A stretch of 64,000 nt of DNA, from positions 18,420,433 through 18,484,432 of the forward strand of contig CM037833.1 in NCBI GenBank assembly GCA_021234535.1, given 5' to 3'. Below are positions 25,301 to 36,985 of this stretch, piece by piece (position 1 is the stretch's first letter; each line of letters opens with the position of its first letter). This stretch comes from Stichopus chloronotus. Lineage: Eukaryota; Echinodermata; Holothuroidea; Aspidochirotida; Stichopodidae. Under the pieces are notes generated by a model that worked only from the letters and a program-made list of their open reading frames with translations, searched no databases and had not been told where the DNA came from. A program made the position numbers and the translations under genes.

Positions 25301-28300
25301 CAAATATTCTCCCAGCATAAAATGGTGGTAAGCATCTCAATACTGATATCTACTGTAAGATAGCAAACTTAAGGTTATAGCCTGGTGCTACTAGTACTAG
25401 GCTTAAGTAACGATAACTAATGGCTCAAAAGTATCTGTGCATATTACGCTACATAACACAATTATAGCACTGGGTAATTTCATGTACGTTAGGCTTAGTT
25501 TAGTGGTTAAAGTTAGGGGCAGGATATAAAAATAAGGGCATCCCTCTTTGGGTATTTGCACATAAGACACCTATTTACCTGTGCAGGACCTGGTTCTGCT
25601 AAACTTAGTGCTTGACTTAAAAACAATGTTCTCATAAAAGACATTATCCACAGGGGTCAGTTCTGCTAAAGATGTTTTGGCTAAAGTTGAAAAGGTGGTG
25701 TCTATGATTGACCCAGATGCTGGCTCTAAGTTTGTTACCAAACAATCATACAATTTCACCCGTTTACTATAAGAGTAATATACTGTATCTTCATAAATGT
25801 GTTCACAGGAACGGCCTTGCAAAATTTTGCGTATAATGCTTGGTTAGCTCTCAAGATATGGTGGAAATACAAATTTTGGGGCAAAATTGGGTTTTTGCTT
25901 CTTTCTTTCTTTTTTAAAAAAATCATCAAATTTCACTCTTGCGTTGGAATTCCTTTTTGCTCATTTTCGAGGAGCGCCCCTATTTTCGCCATGTTTGCTA
26001 GACTTGCTATAATCGTTTCGTTTACAGTTCGCTTGTTGTTCCGCCTCAACAAGTTTGAGGGTATTCAAGTTCATCTTCCTCAGAAAGTCTTCTCTTACGG
26101 CTATCACAGTCTGTAAGTATTTCGTACACCTTTCGGGATGTAAAGTTTTATTTATTTTTTACGCTTTTTTGGGCGGGTGGTTCTCCTTGCAGTTGCCATA
26201 CACTCATTGTGGTTCCTTATTATACTTTCACTTATGTTAGGCCTGTGCTCTACAGCGTTGCCTGTGAGTATTTGGGAGTTAGGTTTTCGTTGTTCGTGGC
26301 AGTGTGCATTGCGCAATTCCGGGGCGGGCTTGAAGGGTGCACCTATTTAAATATTCTGCCATTACCCATTTTCGTGATGTGCTTGGAGGGTACACGTTTG
26401 CAATGAGTTCACCATTGCTGTTTGCGTATGTTTTGTCTGTTTACTTACCTGTAAGGTAATTTGTCATTTCGTTGTGAGGTTTGGGTCATGTTTTTTGTAC
26501 TAGAAGTGTTCAGGATGTGTGAAGTAGGTTTCTGTTGTGGAGTGTGTGCTTGGTTTTTGCTTTGGAGAATGTGCTTCTGGATTTCATTCATTTGATTTGT
26601 AACTTAATTGGTCTAATAGTTCTCAAGATATGCTGGAAATACCAATATGGGGGCAAAATTGGCTTTTTTCTAAAAAATAAGCAAAATTCACTGGATTTAT
26701 CATTACAGTAATATTATGTTGAACAATGTGTTCTCAGGTGAGTACTTACACAAAATTAACTTAATTGTTCTAATAGTTGTCAAGATATGCTGGAAATACC
26801 AATTTTGGGACAAAATTGACTTTTTTCCTGTAAAATCAGCAAAATTCCCTGGATTTATCATTACAGTAATATTATATTGAACAATGTGTTCTCAGGTAAA
26901 TCCTTACAAAGCTTTAAGATGATAGGTCTCATAGTTATCAAGATATGTTGGAAATACCAATTTTGGGGCACAATTGGCTTTTTTTTTTAAAAAATCAGCA
27001 AAATACAGTGGATTCATCATTACAGTAATATTATGTTGAATAATGTGTTTTCAGGTAAGTACTTACAAAACAGTAAGTTAATTGATCTAATAATTCTCAA
27101 GACATGCTGGAAATACAAATTTTGGGGCAAAACTGGCTTTTTTTTCTACAAAATCAGCAAATTTCACTTTTTTTACTACAAAAGTGATATACCTTGAATA
27201 TTTCATTCCCAGGTATGTTTTTGCAAAATTTTGCATTAAATACTCAAATACCTCTCAAGATATGCTGAAAATACCAATTTTGGGGCAAAATTGGCTTTTT
27301 TTTTTTCTCAAAAACCAGAAAATTTGACTCGATTTACCATTACAGCAATATTATGTTGAACAATGTGTTCTCAGGTAAGTACTTACGAAACAGTAAGTTA
27401 ATTGATCTAATAATTCTCAAGATATGCTGGAAATACAAATTTTGGGGCAAAACTGGCTTTTTTTCTACAAAATCAGCAAATTTCACTCGATTTACCATAC
27501 AACCTTTTACATCTCGCACATATTGGCATCATGCACAACCCTACCAAGTTTCAACTAATTGCTCATACACTTCTAAAACTGTTCAGGAAAAACCACAATT
27601 TTTACAGGCCCGGACGCACACACACACACACACACACGCATACAAACAAATAAATTCATTGTCGCTAAACAACAAAACAAAAGGAACTGTAAACTGTAAA
27701 CTCATAATGAATCAAAAACTGTCACTGAACTTTACACAAGAGGTTTTTTACTTTTTGACGTCATCGATATCTTCTACAAAGATGTCGATGATGTCACTGT
27801 CAGCAGATATTTGAAAGCTAAGTGTAACAATATTGACTATAAGCAAACTCATGGCCAGTCAAAACAATAAAAAAAGGCACTCTTTACATTTTGTCTTTTA
27901 ACTTTCATACGTAGACAAATAACAACAGAGGTGAGAGACCAAAGGAAACAAAGAAACTGGAGAAAATTATAACACTAAATCCTTCCTTTCCTACTAAAAT
28001 GAAGCTAAACAAGAAAGAATTAATACAAAATAATGACACTGCGCATTCTGACTTAATCTTTCCAAGTCAATTTATGACAATAAAACTAAGAAACAAAACA
28101 AAGAAAATATAGACATTGCTATCGTTCTCATTACTCACGTGTCGATAAGTTACAATGAAGGTAAGTCTTCAGGAGCAAAACAAAAACAAATAATAAGAAG
28201 AGAAAAAAAAATAAAATAAAACCCAAAAGTGTAACTGTATCCTTTCGCCACCTTTATTTGTCAGTATGTCGATTGTACCGTATGCTACATTCAACTTCTG

Positions 28301-30408
28301 CCTTTTTTTGTCTAAATCGAATAATTGTAGAATACAATGAACAGAAATCCAAGATTATTCATTTACTGTCAAATATTTGTACATTCACTGCCTTTCACAG
28401 ACCGTCTCCAAGTATGGCTGGTAGTACTGGGTTAGACAATCCAACGTATAGCAAAGTAAGTTACATTTAGTTACATTTTAATATGTTAGTTACAGCAAGC
28501 ACTGACTTGTAACAGTATTCTTATAACAGTATTAAATTTATGGAATGAGAAAGGGAACAATTGCTTCCAAGTAATTTAACGAATTGTAACTATATATTCA
28601 TTTGCAAATTCAGACTTAAAGGAGCACAGGGCGTTGTAAACATCTTATATAATTTTTTGCGCTTCCTTTCTCCAAATCGAGTAGAAACATACCTATTTAA
28701 CCAATTTGAATGATGAAGGAGAAGTGATCCGCCAACGACAATTTTAGTTAGAGAACGTCCCAGTAGCGAGAGAACAAGACCGTTAATATTTGAATTTCAT
28801 AAGTTGTGTCTCGCAAGATAATATCCATGAGTATGTCTTTTATGCTTCCCCCTAGCGTGCAAATGGATTGTTTTTTGGTCATGTGTTATCCATGTTTACC
28901 TGAACTGTACAGGTAGACATTGAAAAGAACAAAATTCACATGAACAGTCAAAAGACACAGGAATTTTATTTGAAAATTAACGGTTCTTATTGTTAGCTCC
29001 TACATAATGAATATGCAAAAGCACGGGTCTCACTGTTGTATCAAAAATACTTCTCAATCCGTTACTCCTTCTTCGGTATCGGGAATTGTAGTATTTGAGG
29101 AAAATGTGGCGTCAGTGATCCTGAGTTGTTTTGACTAACTAAATATTCATTACTAGTATACTTCCCATTGACGTGTTCAATGAAGTACACTGTAGATTTG
29201 AATAAAAACTTTCAACATCACATTATCAATTGTACGCTTTTGGCGTTGCGTTAGAAGAATGTGGCAAAATTAACTACATGAAACCTATTTATTTTACCAA
29301 ATTGTCTGAACAGTACAATAAAAAGCCTTTCCAAATTTTCTGACATGAAATGTTTTCCCTCTCTGCCTACGCATACAATCACTTTAAACAGGATGTATTT
29401 CTAACTTTGTTTTAATTAGGTGATTAGGCTCCAATACACATTTCACATTTTAAATTAAGCACCAAATTAAAAGAGTATCTAACATTTTAAATCCAGTCAC
29501 GTGTAATTGTAAAGTTATCGTCTGTGGTTTTTTACTCCTACGCATGGTTTCCTCTTATGGAGTACCGCATGTGGCGCGCCAAAAGCTCATAGAAAGAATT
29601 TCAAAACATAATTTGTGACAAAATATTACAACAAAACCAGAGAGTTTGCAGAACAAATGGAAATTTTGTAGATACATTTGGCATGCAAAAGGAAACAAAT
29701 TTGGCACCATTTTGCATTGAATCCACCTCTCAAAAACATACACAAAGTTATGTTGGAGTGGCCCATCCTTCACTAGGACAGCAATCCGTGGAACACTAAG
29801 GCCTTACATCGACATATGGCATTCCTCGCCATGCCTTACTACAACGAATTCAATTGAGGGAGCTACTCTTAAAGGGAAACAGGGCGTTTGTGTTAGACAA
29901 CACACCCATACTTTCAAAACCAATATTTGAGGACGTAGAATAATAGATTATTCAAAATAAGGAAGGACAGTAGCCTTCTTTTCGAGAAGTAAGCGTTTAC
30001 AGATAAAAATTCAGCTATTTGTTGCTCAACACTAATTTGTTCACCCAAACATTTCAAAATTCAAATGGTGCATTTTCCATTACTCATGAGATGCATAATG
30101 TTTTAACGGTTTAACTATGACTAAAGCTATTTTCTTTTGTATGTCATGTTGGTGTATTCTAAATGCCCTATTTCTCTTTAAGTAATCAAATCTTGGACTC
30201 TAAACGAATGGTCGCAAATTATGTAAATCTGAAAATTACATTTGAACTTAACAATGACTGAAATGGATATTTTATGGACTTGCCTGATCTTCTTTTACAT
30301 GGACCATACTTAAATAACTTCGTTGCTTATGTTATAATTGTTACTGTAACTTCCTTTCTAAAATTCTTTCATTTTTTTCATCAGTCTCCGGAGCAGTCAA
30401 AGGCTTGA
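13222..30408 (+). CDS. NLR-like NACHT receptor with two LRR-like modules
   Basis: Proposed coding exons are 13222-13306, 13765-15269, 19369-19571, 20312-20388, 22494-22549, 23363-23482, 24879-25090, 28401-28455 and 30385-30408. All phases agree, and the lengths sum to 779 codons including the stop. The large exon is a NACHT NTPase: Walker A GEPGYGKST at about residues 111-119, Walker B FQLDGYDEY near 188-193, a sensor-like TLTTRYLP, a QVPLFFAM segment, and FYHKIFCEWYASFY typical of the helical region after NACHT. The N-terminal part is only about 110 residues, and no CARD, death or TIR domain is recognised. The small exons encode two related repeat modules and a tail ending LDNPTYSK-SPEQSKA. 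Family members sense microbial or danger signals in the cytosol and oligomerise through NACHT; that role is inferred here. The exon at 19369 lacks a consensus donor at the expected place (see findings), so a protein of about 601 residues stopping at 19584 is the alternative. Confidence 0.7.
13765..15269 (+). CDS. NLR gene, NACHT exon
   Basis: A single 1505-base exon with acceptor TCCACTTAACAG and donor GTAAGT. The listed open frame begins at a TTG at 13791; the true exon begins 26 bases earlier and is entered in phase 1. It carries the complete NTPase core: a P-loop GEPGYGKST, a Walker B with paired acids (DGYDE), and helical and winged-helix-like regions ending with the HKIFCEWYA block. The end (SSHE) is in phase 0. 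Confidence 0.88.
15270..19368 (+). other. NLR intron between NACHT exon and first LRR module
   Basis: 4.1 kb between GTAAGT and TTTTTTTTCAG. It holds a 12-base G run at 15527-15538, a MITE (17192-17354) and an ACGT tetranucleotide run near 18453-18465. The open frames at 18221-18484 and 18405-18701 overlap on opposite strands and show no domain or splice support. Confidence 0.6.
17192..17354. mobile_element. TA-flanked MITE, copy A
   Basis: 163 bp bounded by TA on both sides. It starts CACTGTTAAAAATGT and ends, in reverse complement, CACTGTAAAATGTG. The interior is AT-rich and includes GGTAATTAGTTTCCATACAA, which also occurs in copy B at 43333-43498. TA duplication and CACTG termini fit a non-autonomous Tc1/mariner-type element. 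It sits inside the NLR intron. Confidence 0.75.
19369..19571 (+). CDS. NLR gene, LRR-like module 1, first exon
   Basis: The acceptor is a long T run plus CAG. It encodes LPISDLELRWSFSKV, then GLRLPSLSSLEKITI, then HVIGLLNYGL and ends near RFQVL. It is clearly related to the exon at 24879-25090 (GISLPILSSLERMAI, ANGILNHL). The end is drawn where that exon ends; there the sequence reads GA/CTTTCT, not GT. Without splicing the frame stops at 19582-19584. A GT at 19548 has the right phase but is a weak donor (GTCTCA). Confidence 0.6.
20312..20388 (+). CDS. NLR gene, module 1, second exon
   Basis: The acceptor is CTTTTAATCAG and the donor GTAAGG. Open only when two bases are carried in: FYYCKLPEFFSC then IPALAKTKNVK. 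The spaced leucines and cysteine look like the continuation of a leucine-rich repeat. Confidence 0.55.
22494..22549 (+). CDS. NLR gene, small linker exon
   Basis: The acceptor is TATTCTCTTACAG and the donor GTTGGT. Entered in phase 1 it reads VMRLDQASQVDMRTAKWTQ and leaves in phase 0. No domain is recognised. Confidence 0.5.
22856..23120 (+). mobile_element. tRNA-derived SINE
   Basis: TGGCCGAGTGG (22856-22866) matches a pol III A box and GGTTCGATCAC (22917-22927) a B box, with spacing close to that of a long-variable-arm tRNA. A non-tRNA body follows (CCAACCTGGTGTTCTC, then CCCTGGGGGAGCTGAG). It lies in the NLR intron in the sense direction. The 3' end is uncertain and no target duplication was resolved. 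Confidence 0.6.
23363..23482 (+). CDS. NLR gene, helical exon between the two modules
   Basis: Forty whole codons between GTTGTAG and GTGAGT, phase 0 at both ends. It reads ITDIEDIRRLCSDSVV and later TVIDVLVKAAKHD, an amphipathic, probably helical segment. The symmetric phase allows the exon to be skipped or duplicated without a frameshift. Confidence 0.6.
24254..24562. repeat. 18-bp GC-rich minisatellite
   Basis: About 17 copies of TTGGGTCACACCCCTCCC; the first units are 17 bp and a few carry single changes. Because 18 is a multiple of three, all frames stay open and give artefact hexapeptide proteins such as repeated DPREGC or LGSHPS. It lies in the NLR intron 23483-24878. Confidence 0.95.
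24879..25090 (+). CDS. NLR gene, LRR-like module 2
   Basis: The acceptor is TTCTTTTTTTCAG and the donor GTAAGT, phase 0 in and phase 2 out. It reads IPIFSVGLSRGCFRSV, GISLPILSSLERMAI, ANGILNHLTRWERLKAVA. It is a paralogue of the exon at 19369, and its clean donor defines where that exon should end. Confidence 0.65.
25800..27545. repeat. ~159-bp tandem array with built-in CAG/GT sites
   Basis: Units share CTCAAGATATGCTGGAAATA, TTTTGGGGCAAAATTGGC, a T run, TCATTACAGTAATATTATG and GTGTTCTCAGGTAAGTAC. CAG/GT junctions fall at 26737, 26895, 27054, 27212 and 27374, a period of 158-162 bp. A diverged unit stands apart at about 25800-25945, separated by roughly 650 bp of other sequence. The array is inside the NLR intron 25091-28400. 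The open frames in it are by-products. Confidence 0.85.
28401..28455 (+). CDS. NLR gene, tail exon with NPxY motif
   Basis: The acceptor is CTGCCTTTCACAG and the donor GTAAGT. Entered in phase 2 it reads PSPSMAGSTGLDNPTYSK and leaves in phase 0. NPTY is an NPxY motif, known as a docking site for PTB domains and as an endocytic signal. Confidence 0.5.
30385..30408 (+). CDS. NLR gene, terminal coding exon
   Basis: The acceptor is CATTTTTTTCATCAG. In phase 0 it reads SPEQSKA followed by TGA. It is short but phase-compatible; no AATAAA was found close behind, and the nearest clear one is about 1 kb downstream. Confidence 0.45.
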   Translation, partial: SPEQSKA

Positions 30409-33400
30409 TCCAAGTCATCGGAGATAAACAGAAATATGAAATCAAAGCAGCCTAACCACTTGAAGGCAACAGTCAGTGCTAATCTTACCAGTAACTATAT
30501 ACCCTCCAAACATTATTTGTTCTTCGATTGTATTCTTTTTTTTTTGTTGAGGTGAGGGGCAAGGGGGGTCATTGTTGCATTTATGGTACTATTTGATGTA
30601 TGGTATGTTGATTTCACCCAAAATTACTACATTACATATGAATTGCTTCTTTTTTGTGAGTGATTACATCACAATAATCACACAATTTGTTGCTGAAAAA
30701 CTTGAAAACCTAGAAAGTGTAGTTTGGTTATATTTTTCTTTTTTCTTCCAAGGACTTGTTTCATCTTCATCTTCGAGGGGGGGGGGGGGGATTTACCCCA
30801 AACTAACAGAGTTTAATGCGGTAAGCAAGTGAACAAAGCTCGTTGTAAAAAAGAGAAGATATTCTAAACATTTCCTGAGCTATACTATCTTAATGAATTT
30901 CACTTTTCGCCATGTTGATCACACTACAAATACATTATTTAGAGAAATATTCATCATATTTTTAGGCGTTATAATGATTTTTTTCGTTATTTTTTCTAGA
31001 TTTACCTAAGATATTTGCTGTCTTTACACAGGGTCATTTTTACCATTGCATACCAATTGATATAAATACATCACGTGAAGAAAATATTATCCTCCCTGCC
31101 TTTGAGATCATTTTTCAACTTCTACATGACAATTCGATGGCCTTGATGGAATAACGTGGGGTGGTCATAAATATGAAGTTACGTGGCTACGTGGCTCAGA
31201 GCGGGCAGTTTTTGTTTCTTATTACGGCAAGGGAGCAAGAACTTTCGTATGGCCGCCTTATGTGGTTAACGAATATTTCACGGACAATTGCAGTGGTTCT
31301 TTAGGTTGAAATTTTACAAACATGATAGTTAGATTTTCACTGAGAGCGTTTCATATCTTATGCCAATATCTTGTTCTTAACTCAAGATATTGCTCTTGAA
31401 AAATATGACCGATCTGGTCAACGAATTAAAATAAAATGTAAATATTCCATTTTTGCCAAGGATGCACAAAATTTGTAACAGCGGAAAATTGTTTGCAGGA
31501 CCTGTTTGTTGTAATTTAAAACTGAAGCTGTTATCCAACGTTAAATTTGACACAAGTGTGAGTTATAATTGCATATACTGTAGATTTACCATAAAATTTG
31601 TGGGAGTTCAGGACACAGAATCTTTAACTATTACGATTTTTCCAAAGACAGCCAAAGGTTATTGAAGCAACTGGGCTTGTGTGACAGCACAAATTCCCCT
31701 TAATTCAATGTGCTATTTTGAAAGAGATGTTTCTTTCAATTTCTGTAACTTCCAAAATGAACGTGCTATTGAGATATGGCTTACAATAGAGAGGCATATG
31801 TATATTCCTTATTATCGTGATTTTTTTTTTTTTTTTTTTTTTCAGTGACCACGAACCTTAGGTAGCTACACAGAAGTTGTAAGAATAGAAAAATGATAGA
31901 AGTCAGAGTTATTCACATGATAACAATTGCTCCTCAGAGTGGGGAAAATCAAATTTGTATCTCCAATTGTGTGATAATTTGAGATGCAATAAGAGAGATA
32001 TAATACTGTACAGTCGGTGTATCACTGGTAGGTTACAACTTTAACGTATAATCACACCGCTTGGAATACACTTATGAAGAAATAAATTACTCCTCAATTT
32101 GTGATAAATAAAGGTACCATGTTATTCATTTGCATTCATATTTTCGAAAGCAATATTTTCCGGTCCGAGACACCATTATCAACTGTTTTAGTGTACCCAC
32201 TGGTAACCGATTGACGACAGAAACCTTGACAAACCCTAAAAATTGGTATACAAATAAAGTATTAAGGGACGCTCTGTATATTTTCAGAAAAAAAAGCACG
32301 CACTCATGATACTTGTAATTTATGAAGACATTGTATAACTATAAAAATATGCTGCATTAAATTAGTCTCGCGAATTCTGGTTTCTCAATTTTTGTAGTAG
32401 GGTTAGTCATCAAGAAGAGTATTGCAGTGCCTTAAGAAGGAGCGTTCACTGACATTAATCAATTTGAACCAAATTAAAGAGGCTCATTGAGTTGTTTTGT
32501 GAAATTCACTCAATTTTTCTAAACAGGTCAAGTTTCCTTCACATACTAATGACAAACAGTCAAACTAAAAGGATCCCAACGTTTTACATACGTTGAAACA
32601 TTAATGAGTGAGTAACCAACGATTAAATTTGGTTTTTGAAACTTTGTGACCAGACATTTTCACATTAGTACATTCACATGCACTTACTCAGAGCAGGTAA
32701 CGGTCAAAAATTTGAAAAATTTGACAGTTTTCATATAACTATTGGATGTGAAACTTTATTAATTATGCTAATTGTGAGTATTGTCATGTGTTTATACCCT
32801 TCAAAATCACCGCAATCTTTACTGATATCAACTCAATGAGCCCCTTTAAGTCACTTTGTCGCATGATGTTTCAGTTTTATTAACTAACGTTCACATAACT
32901 CTTGTTACGCTTTTCTCCATCTTCGTAATTTATATTCGGGTGTTTTCAAACTGGAGCAATTAATTTTCAGAGGCAATGAAATTATGAGGGTCTCTCAATT
33001 TCTACAGTGCTTACTTAAGGGTTGATCAATCCCGGAAGGTACAGTAATTAACTGATCATGCACGACCGGGGTTCATGAATGAGAGGGAACTACGAGCACT
33101 GCGAAGGAGCAGAACGAGTGTATCTAGAGATAGCGTTATCAACGGAGAGTGCATGTTACTCCTTTAAATGCACAAGTCCAGCATTGGTTAACCCCGTCCT
33201 TTAATACTCAGCAAAATTTGAATGAAAAGGAAATATATTCCGGTCCTGGTCGATATTCCAAATTGTAAAATATGGATAGATAAAATAAATCGGCGAATTA
33301 CTGAAGTGATGCTGTAACGAACTTTTCGCTTTCCTGTCGCGAACCACGTGGCTTTGCTAAGGAAGTTGAAAGAGTTCTCCGGTAAGTATAAGAGTTAGTG

Positions 33401-35820
33401 AAAAGCGTCGGTCACTCCGCGATACGAAACTAAATGATCTTCCGCCGTCGAGATAAATGGGGTAATATTTTGAAGATAAATATGCAAGAATTAGTGACGT
33501 CAATAATCGGGCATTTAATAAAAAATTCGCCACTCTCAAAAGAGACGGAGGCTCGTGCCTAAACGTTGAGAAGTAGGATGCAGAGTGTGTTGAGTTCTTT
33601 GTTCATCTCCTCGTATCAAGTAAGAGGTTTCGGCTGATGCATAATTAGTCATCCGCCGAAGCAAAGGGATGTTAATACAAAACTTGGCAAGGAAACTTTT
33701 CTGGGAATTTGGAAGAATTTGTTTGCCAAGTGGACACAGGAAGTGAGGGCAGGCTTCCAATCTATGACTTCTGGATTAAGCCGCTAGAACTTGTCCTTTT
33801 TTTACGGTAGGAAATACCGTACCCCCCCCCCCTCGCAAATCTTGTAAGTTATGCTGTTGTTTCACTCTTTACTAATATTCCCTTAAATGAGACCATTGAT
33901 ATCGCTTGTTATAAAATTGGGTCAAATTAACAACTATTTAGGTCTCAAAAGAGGAAATTCATAGACCTGCACACAAAGGATACTTCCTCCAATAACTGTA
34001 ATTTCTAATCTACTTCTATGCCGCACACTGAAGGTATTTATTCTTTCGCTTTGTTTACGTACTTCCTCGGGTTAAAGATTCCCCTTTCATACATTTTTTT
34101 TTTTCTTTCTACATTTTGATATCGTTCAAACCAGTAACATGTCAAAATAGAATTTTAAATGGACAACTTATTTTAATTGTATCAAAATAGGACTTCTCCT
34201 TCCTTGATCGTTCAGATGAAAAAATAATTGCTGAATATACTGACTATGATAACAAAAAGACATTTTTCCGACCTTCTATAAGATTAGATACATAAAAAAA
34301 AAAATCCCAAGACTACAGTATTTCCCTTTTTTTGCAGAGAACTGTTTACTACCCCACTGAGACTGATTAAAATTACAATATATGAAAATGTATGTCTGGC
34401 AATACTCGCTTGTTTGTCTGACGCCATAGTGCCTCGTAACGTACAACAACCCCTACACAGACTTAACATTATTGGAGGCACTGCAAACCGGTGTCTGATC
34501 TAGAATTACTTAGATCACTAGTCACCAATGCTTAGTATCTCAAGCTAAACGTGCCCCACACCCCCTTCCTTCCACTCTTGGACGGTTTAACAATTCTTTT
34601 TTAATCCATTAAAAATGATCCCTGCTTTCTAAGTTTGCAGAATTGGATGAAAAGTGATTTGTAATCTCCTCGGATTTAATCCTATCTTCCGTCTGATGAC
34701 GATGCCACTCAGTGATTGGCCAAATCATCTTAATATCATCCTCCAGAATGACAATTCCAGAATAATTAACCCTGCAGTAGATCCCAATTTTCTGGAAATA
34801 AATGCATGGTAACAGTTTTATTGAAACAATGCAACATTTCATATTTTTCTTCACATTATATATTTTTTTTATTTTAATTTGTCTTCTCTTAGGTTCAAAA
34901 TTATCATTGAACTGATAACATGTCGAGGATCTGTAAGCTTCACGTGACCCAATACTACATACGGCGTGATAGTTACACATGTTTGGTGTCATGAATACAC
35001 ATTCCAAGTACAAACGACACGGTGGGGCGTTTCCTCTTTCACAACCATTGAAGGTTTTCTGCAGTTTGTGATTTCAAAATGTTGGAAATGTTTCGTTGGA
35101 TATCCACTTAACGACTATCAGATCAGACAATAGGCAGCGAATGAGGCGGAAATATTGCTGTAACTACGAAAACAGTAAGACACGAGCGTCTTTCACCTAT
35201 TAATATACGGATACACGATTTCTAGCTTTGGAAATATTTAATTACGAGAAGACCGATTTGTGTATAGTTTATTAGAACCCACCGTTCGTAATAGTAGTAC
35301 AAAGGCCTACCACAGAATTATTCATACAGTAAGTCCTTTGCGTTAAGAGAAAGTGACTGGCCAAACACAACAATTGAACGAGACCCATGCCGTGGGCTAC
35401 ACGGAAGAATATTTAGCACCGCATTAACAGAGGGAATCGTAAGCTATAAACGCACACGTTACATTTGGCAGGCCTTCACAAACCATGCCCATCGGTGATG
35501 ACATTCATAGGAAACAAGAACTATACCTCCATTTCCATCTATGGTGTTGACTCGAGACATCCATAGAAACTAACAAAATAATTTGTAAGTATTTCATTGT
35601 CGTAAACTTGCTAATATTTCTAGTTTAACGTCAAATGTATAAGGTTGTGGCATTATAGTAGAAACATACATCCAAGGCACATCAAACATGAGTGATAGAT
35701 ATCCACCTATAAGATCCAATTTATTAAAACATGGATTATTAATGTTCTGCTTTTCAAAAGAATTCTAAGTACAATATAATTCCTCAACCTTGTAGACTTT
35801 CCGAAACTCCCATTTGTATC
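30409..35820. other. intergenic, no gene recognised
   Basis: AT-rich sequence with a 14-base G run (30777-30790), a long T run near 31821-31843 and an 11-base C run (33822-33832). The minus-strand frame at 34609-35013 (134 codons) has no domain or splice support. The first few hundred bases are probably NLR 3' UTR. Confidence 0.5.
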
Positions 35821-35826
35821 CCATGC

Positions 35827-36024
<198 letters not shown>

Positions 36025-36699
36025 TTTATATCTTTGGCAATGATGGACTGACATTCCGTAACTACTTTTCGTACCTTAATTGTGCCTCATGCAGACCACT
36101 CTACACAAAATGCTAGGCATATACATAGTGTCGTTAAGGGTACGACATTCTCAATTGCAGGAACCTCAAGGGATATTCTATTGTGTAGTACAGACTATTT
36201 GCTCTGTTGCTTGTTCTTTGTTGTGTATAACGTCGAGAACCGATTGCCTTTTATTAAAGTGACATGGGGTATTCGATCAATTTGTGATATCAGGCACTTT
36301 TTCCACACGTTGCGATAGGTTTGCATGGCTGTGTGCTTTCACAATTATTGCAATGCTATGCACTTGCCTTGTCCACAAATCTAAAATTTTACAACAGGTA
36401 CTCGTATGGTCCAGACACGGGCTGTACGACTATTTTAAGAACCACTGATCCAGACATTACACTGTAGAGCCTCACATCAGTAATATAAGGGATAGGGTAC
36501 AGTAATAGATAACCCTTTTTTATGTTGATTATACATACATTACAAGATGTACTTATATAACATATATAACACTTGCCAAGCGTGTATGTAACCAAAGATG
36601 TGTGTCGGTATAGGGGGGTGTTTTAGAGGAGACCCAAAGTGGGGAAAGTAAACAGATGGTAGGCCCACTTTCCTAACCATGTAATATTTTCTTTGAAAG

Positions 36700-36985
36700 T
36701 TACCCACGAGGTGCACCCAAGTCCCATGTAGGCCCCATATGGGCTACAGCACATTAGCCAAATGGGATCAATCTAGGGTCCTTTAGGGGCACACTTGGAC
36801 TAGCACCATATTGGTAAAATACGTGTGGCATGTGGTCCCTCCAATATGTAAAATATGTGAGCCCCAATAGGGGCCAACAGAACACAGTGATCAATTTGGG
36901 GTCCTTTTGGGTCCCATCTGGGCCAGCACCAAATGGGTTACATATGGTCCTCCGAAGAGGTAAATATGTGGGCTCCATATTGGGC
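36700..36985. repeat. degenerate tandem repeat rich in CCATATGGGC-like motifs
   Basis: Two diverged units about 120 bp apart share GGGTCCTTT, GGGCCAGCACCA-like and ATATGGTCC-like blocks (around 36776 and 36898). CCCCATATGGGC is self-complementary. This resembles a short satellite. Confidence 0.6.

Noticed and set aside
34609..35013. 134-codon minus-strand frame
   Set aside because: No recognisable domain, low-complexity lysine-rich middle, no promoter or splice context.
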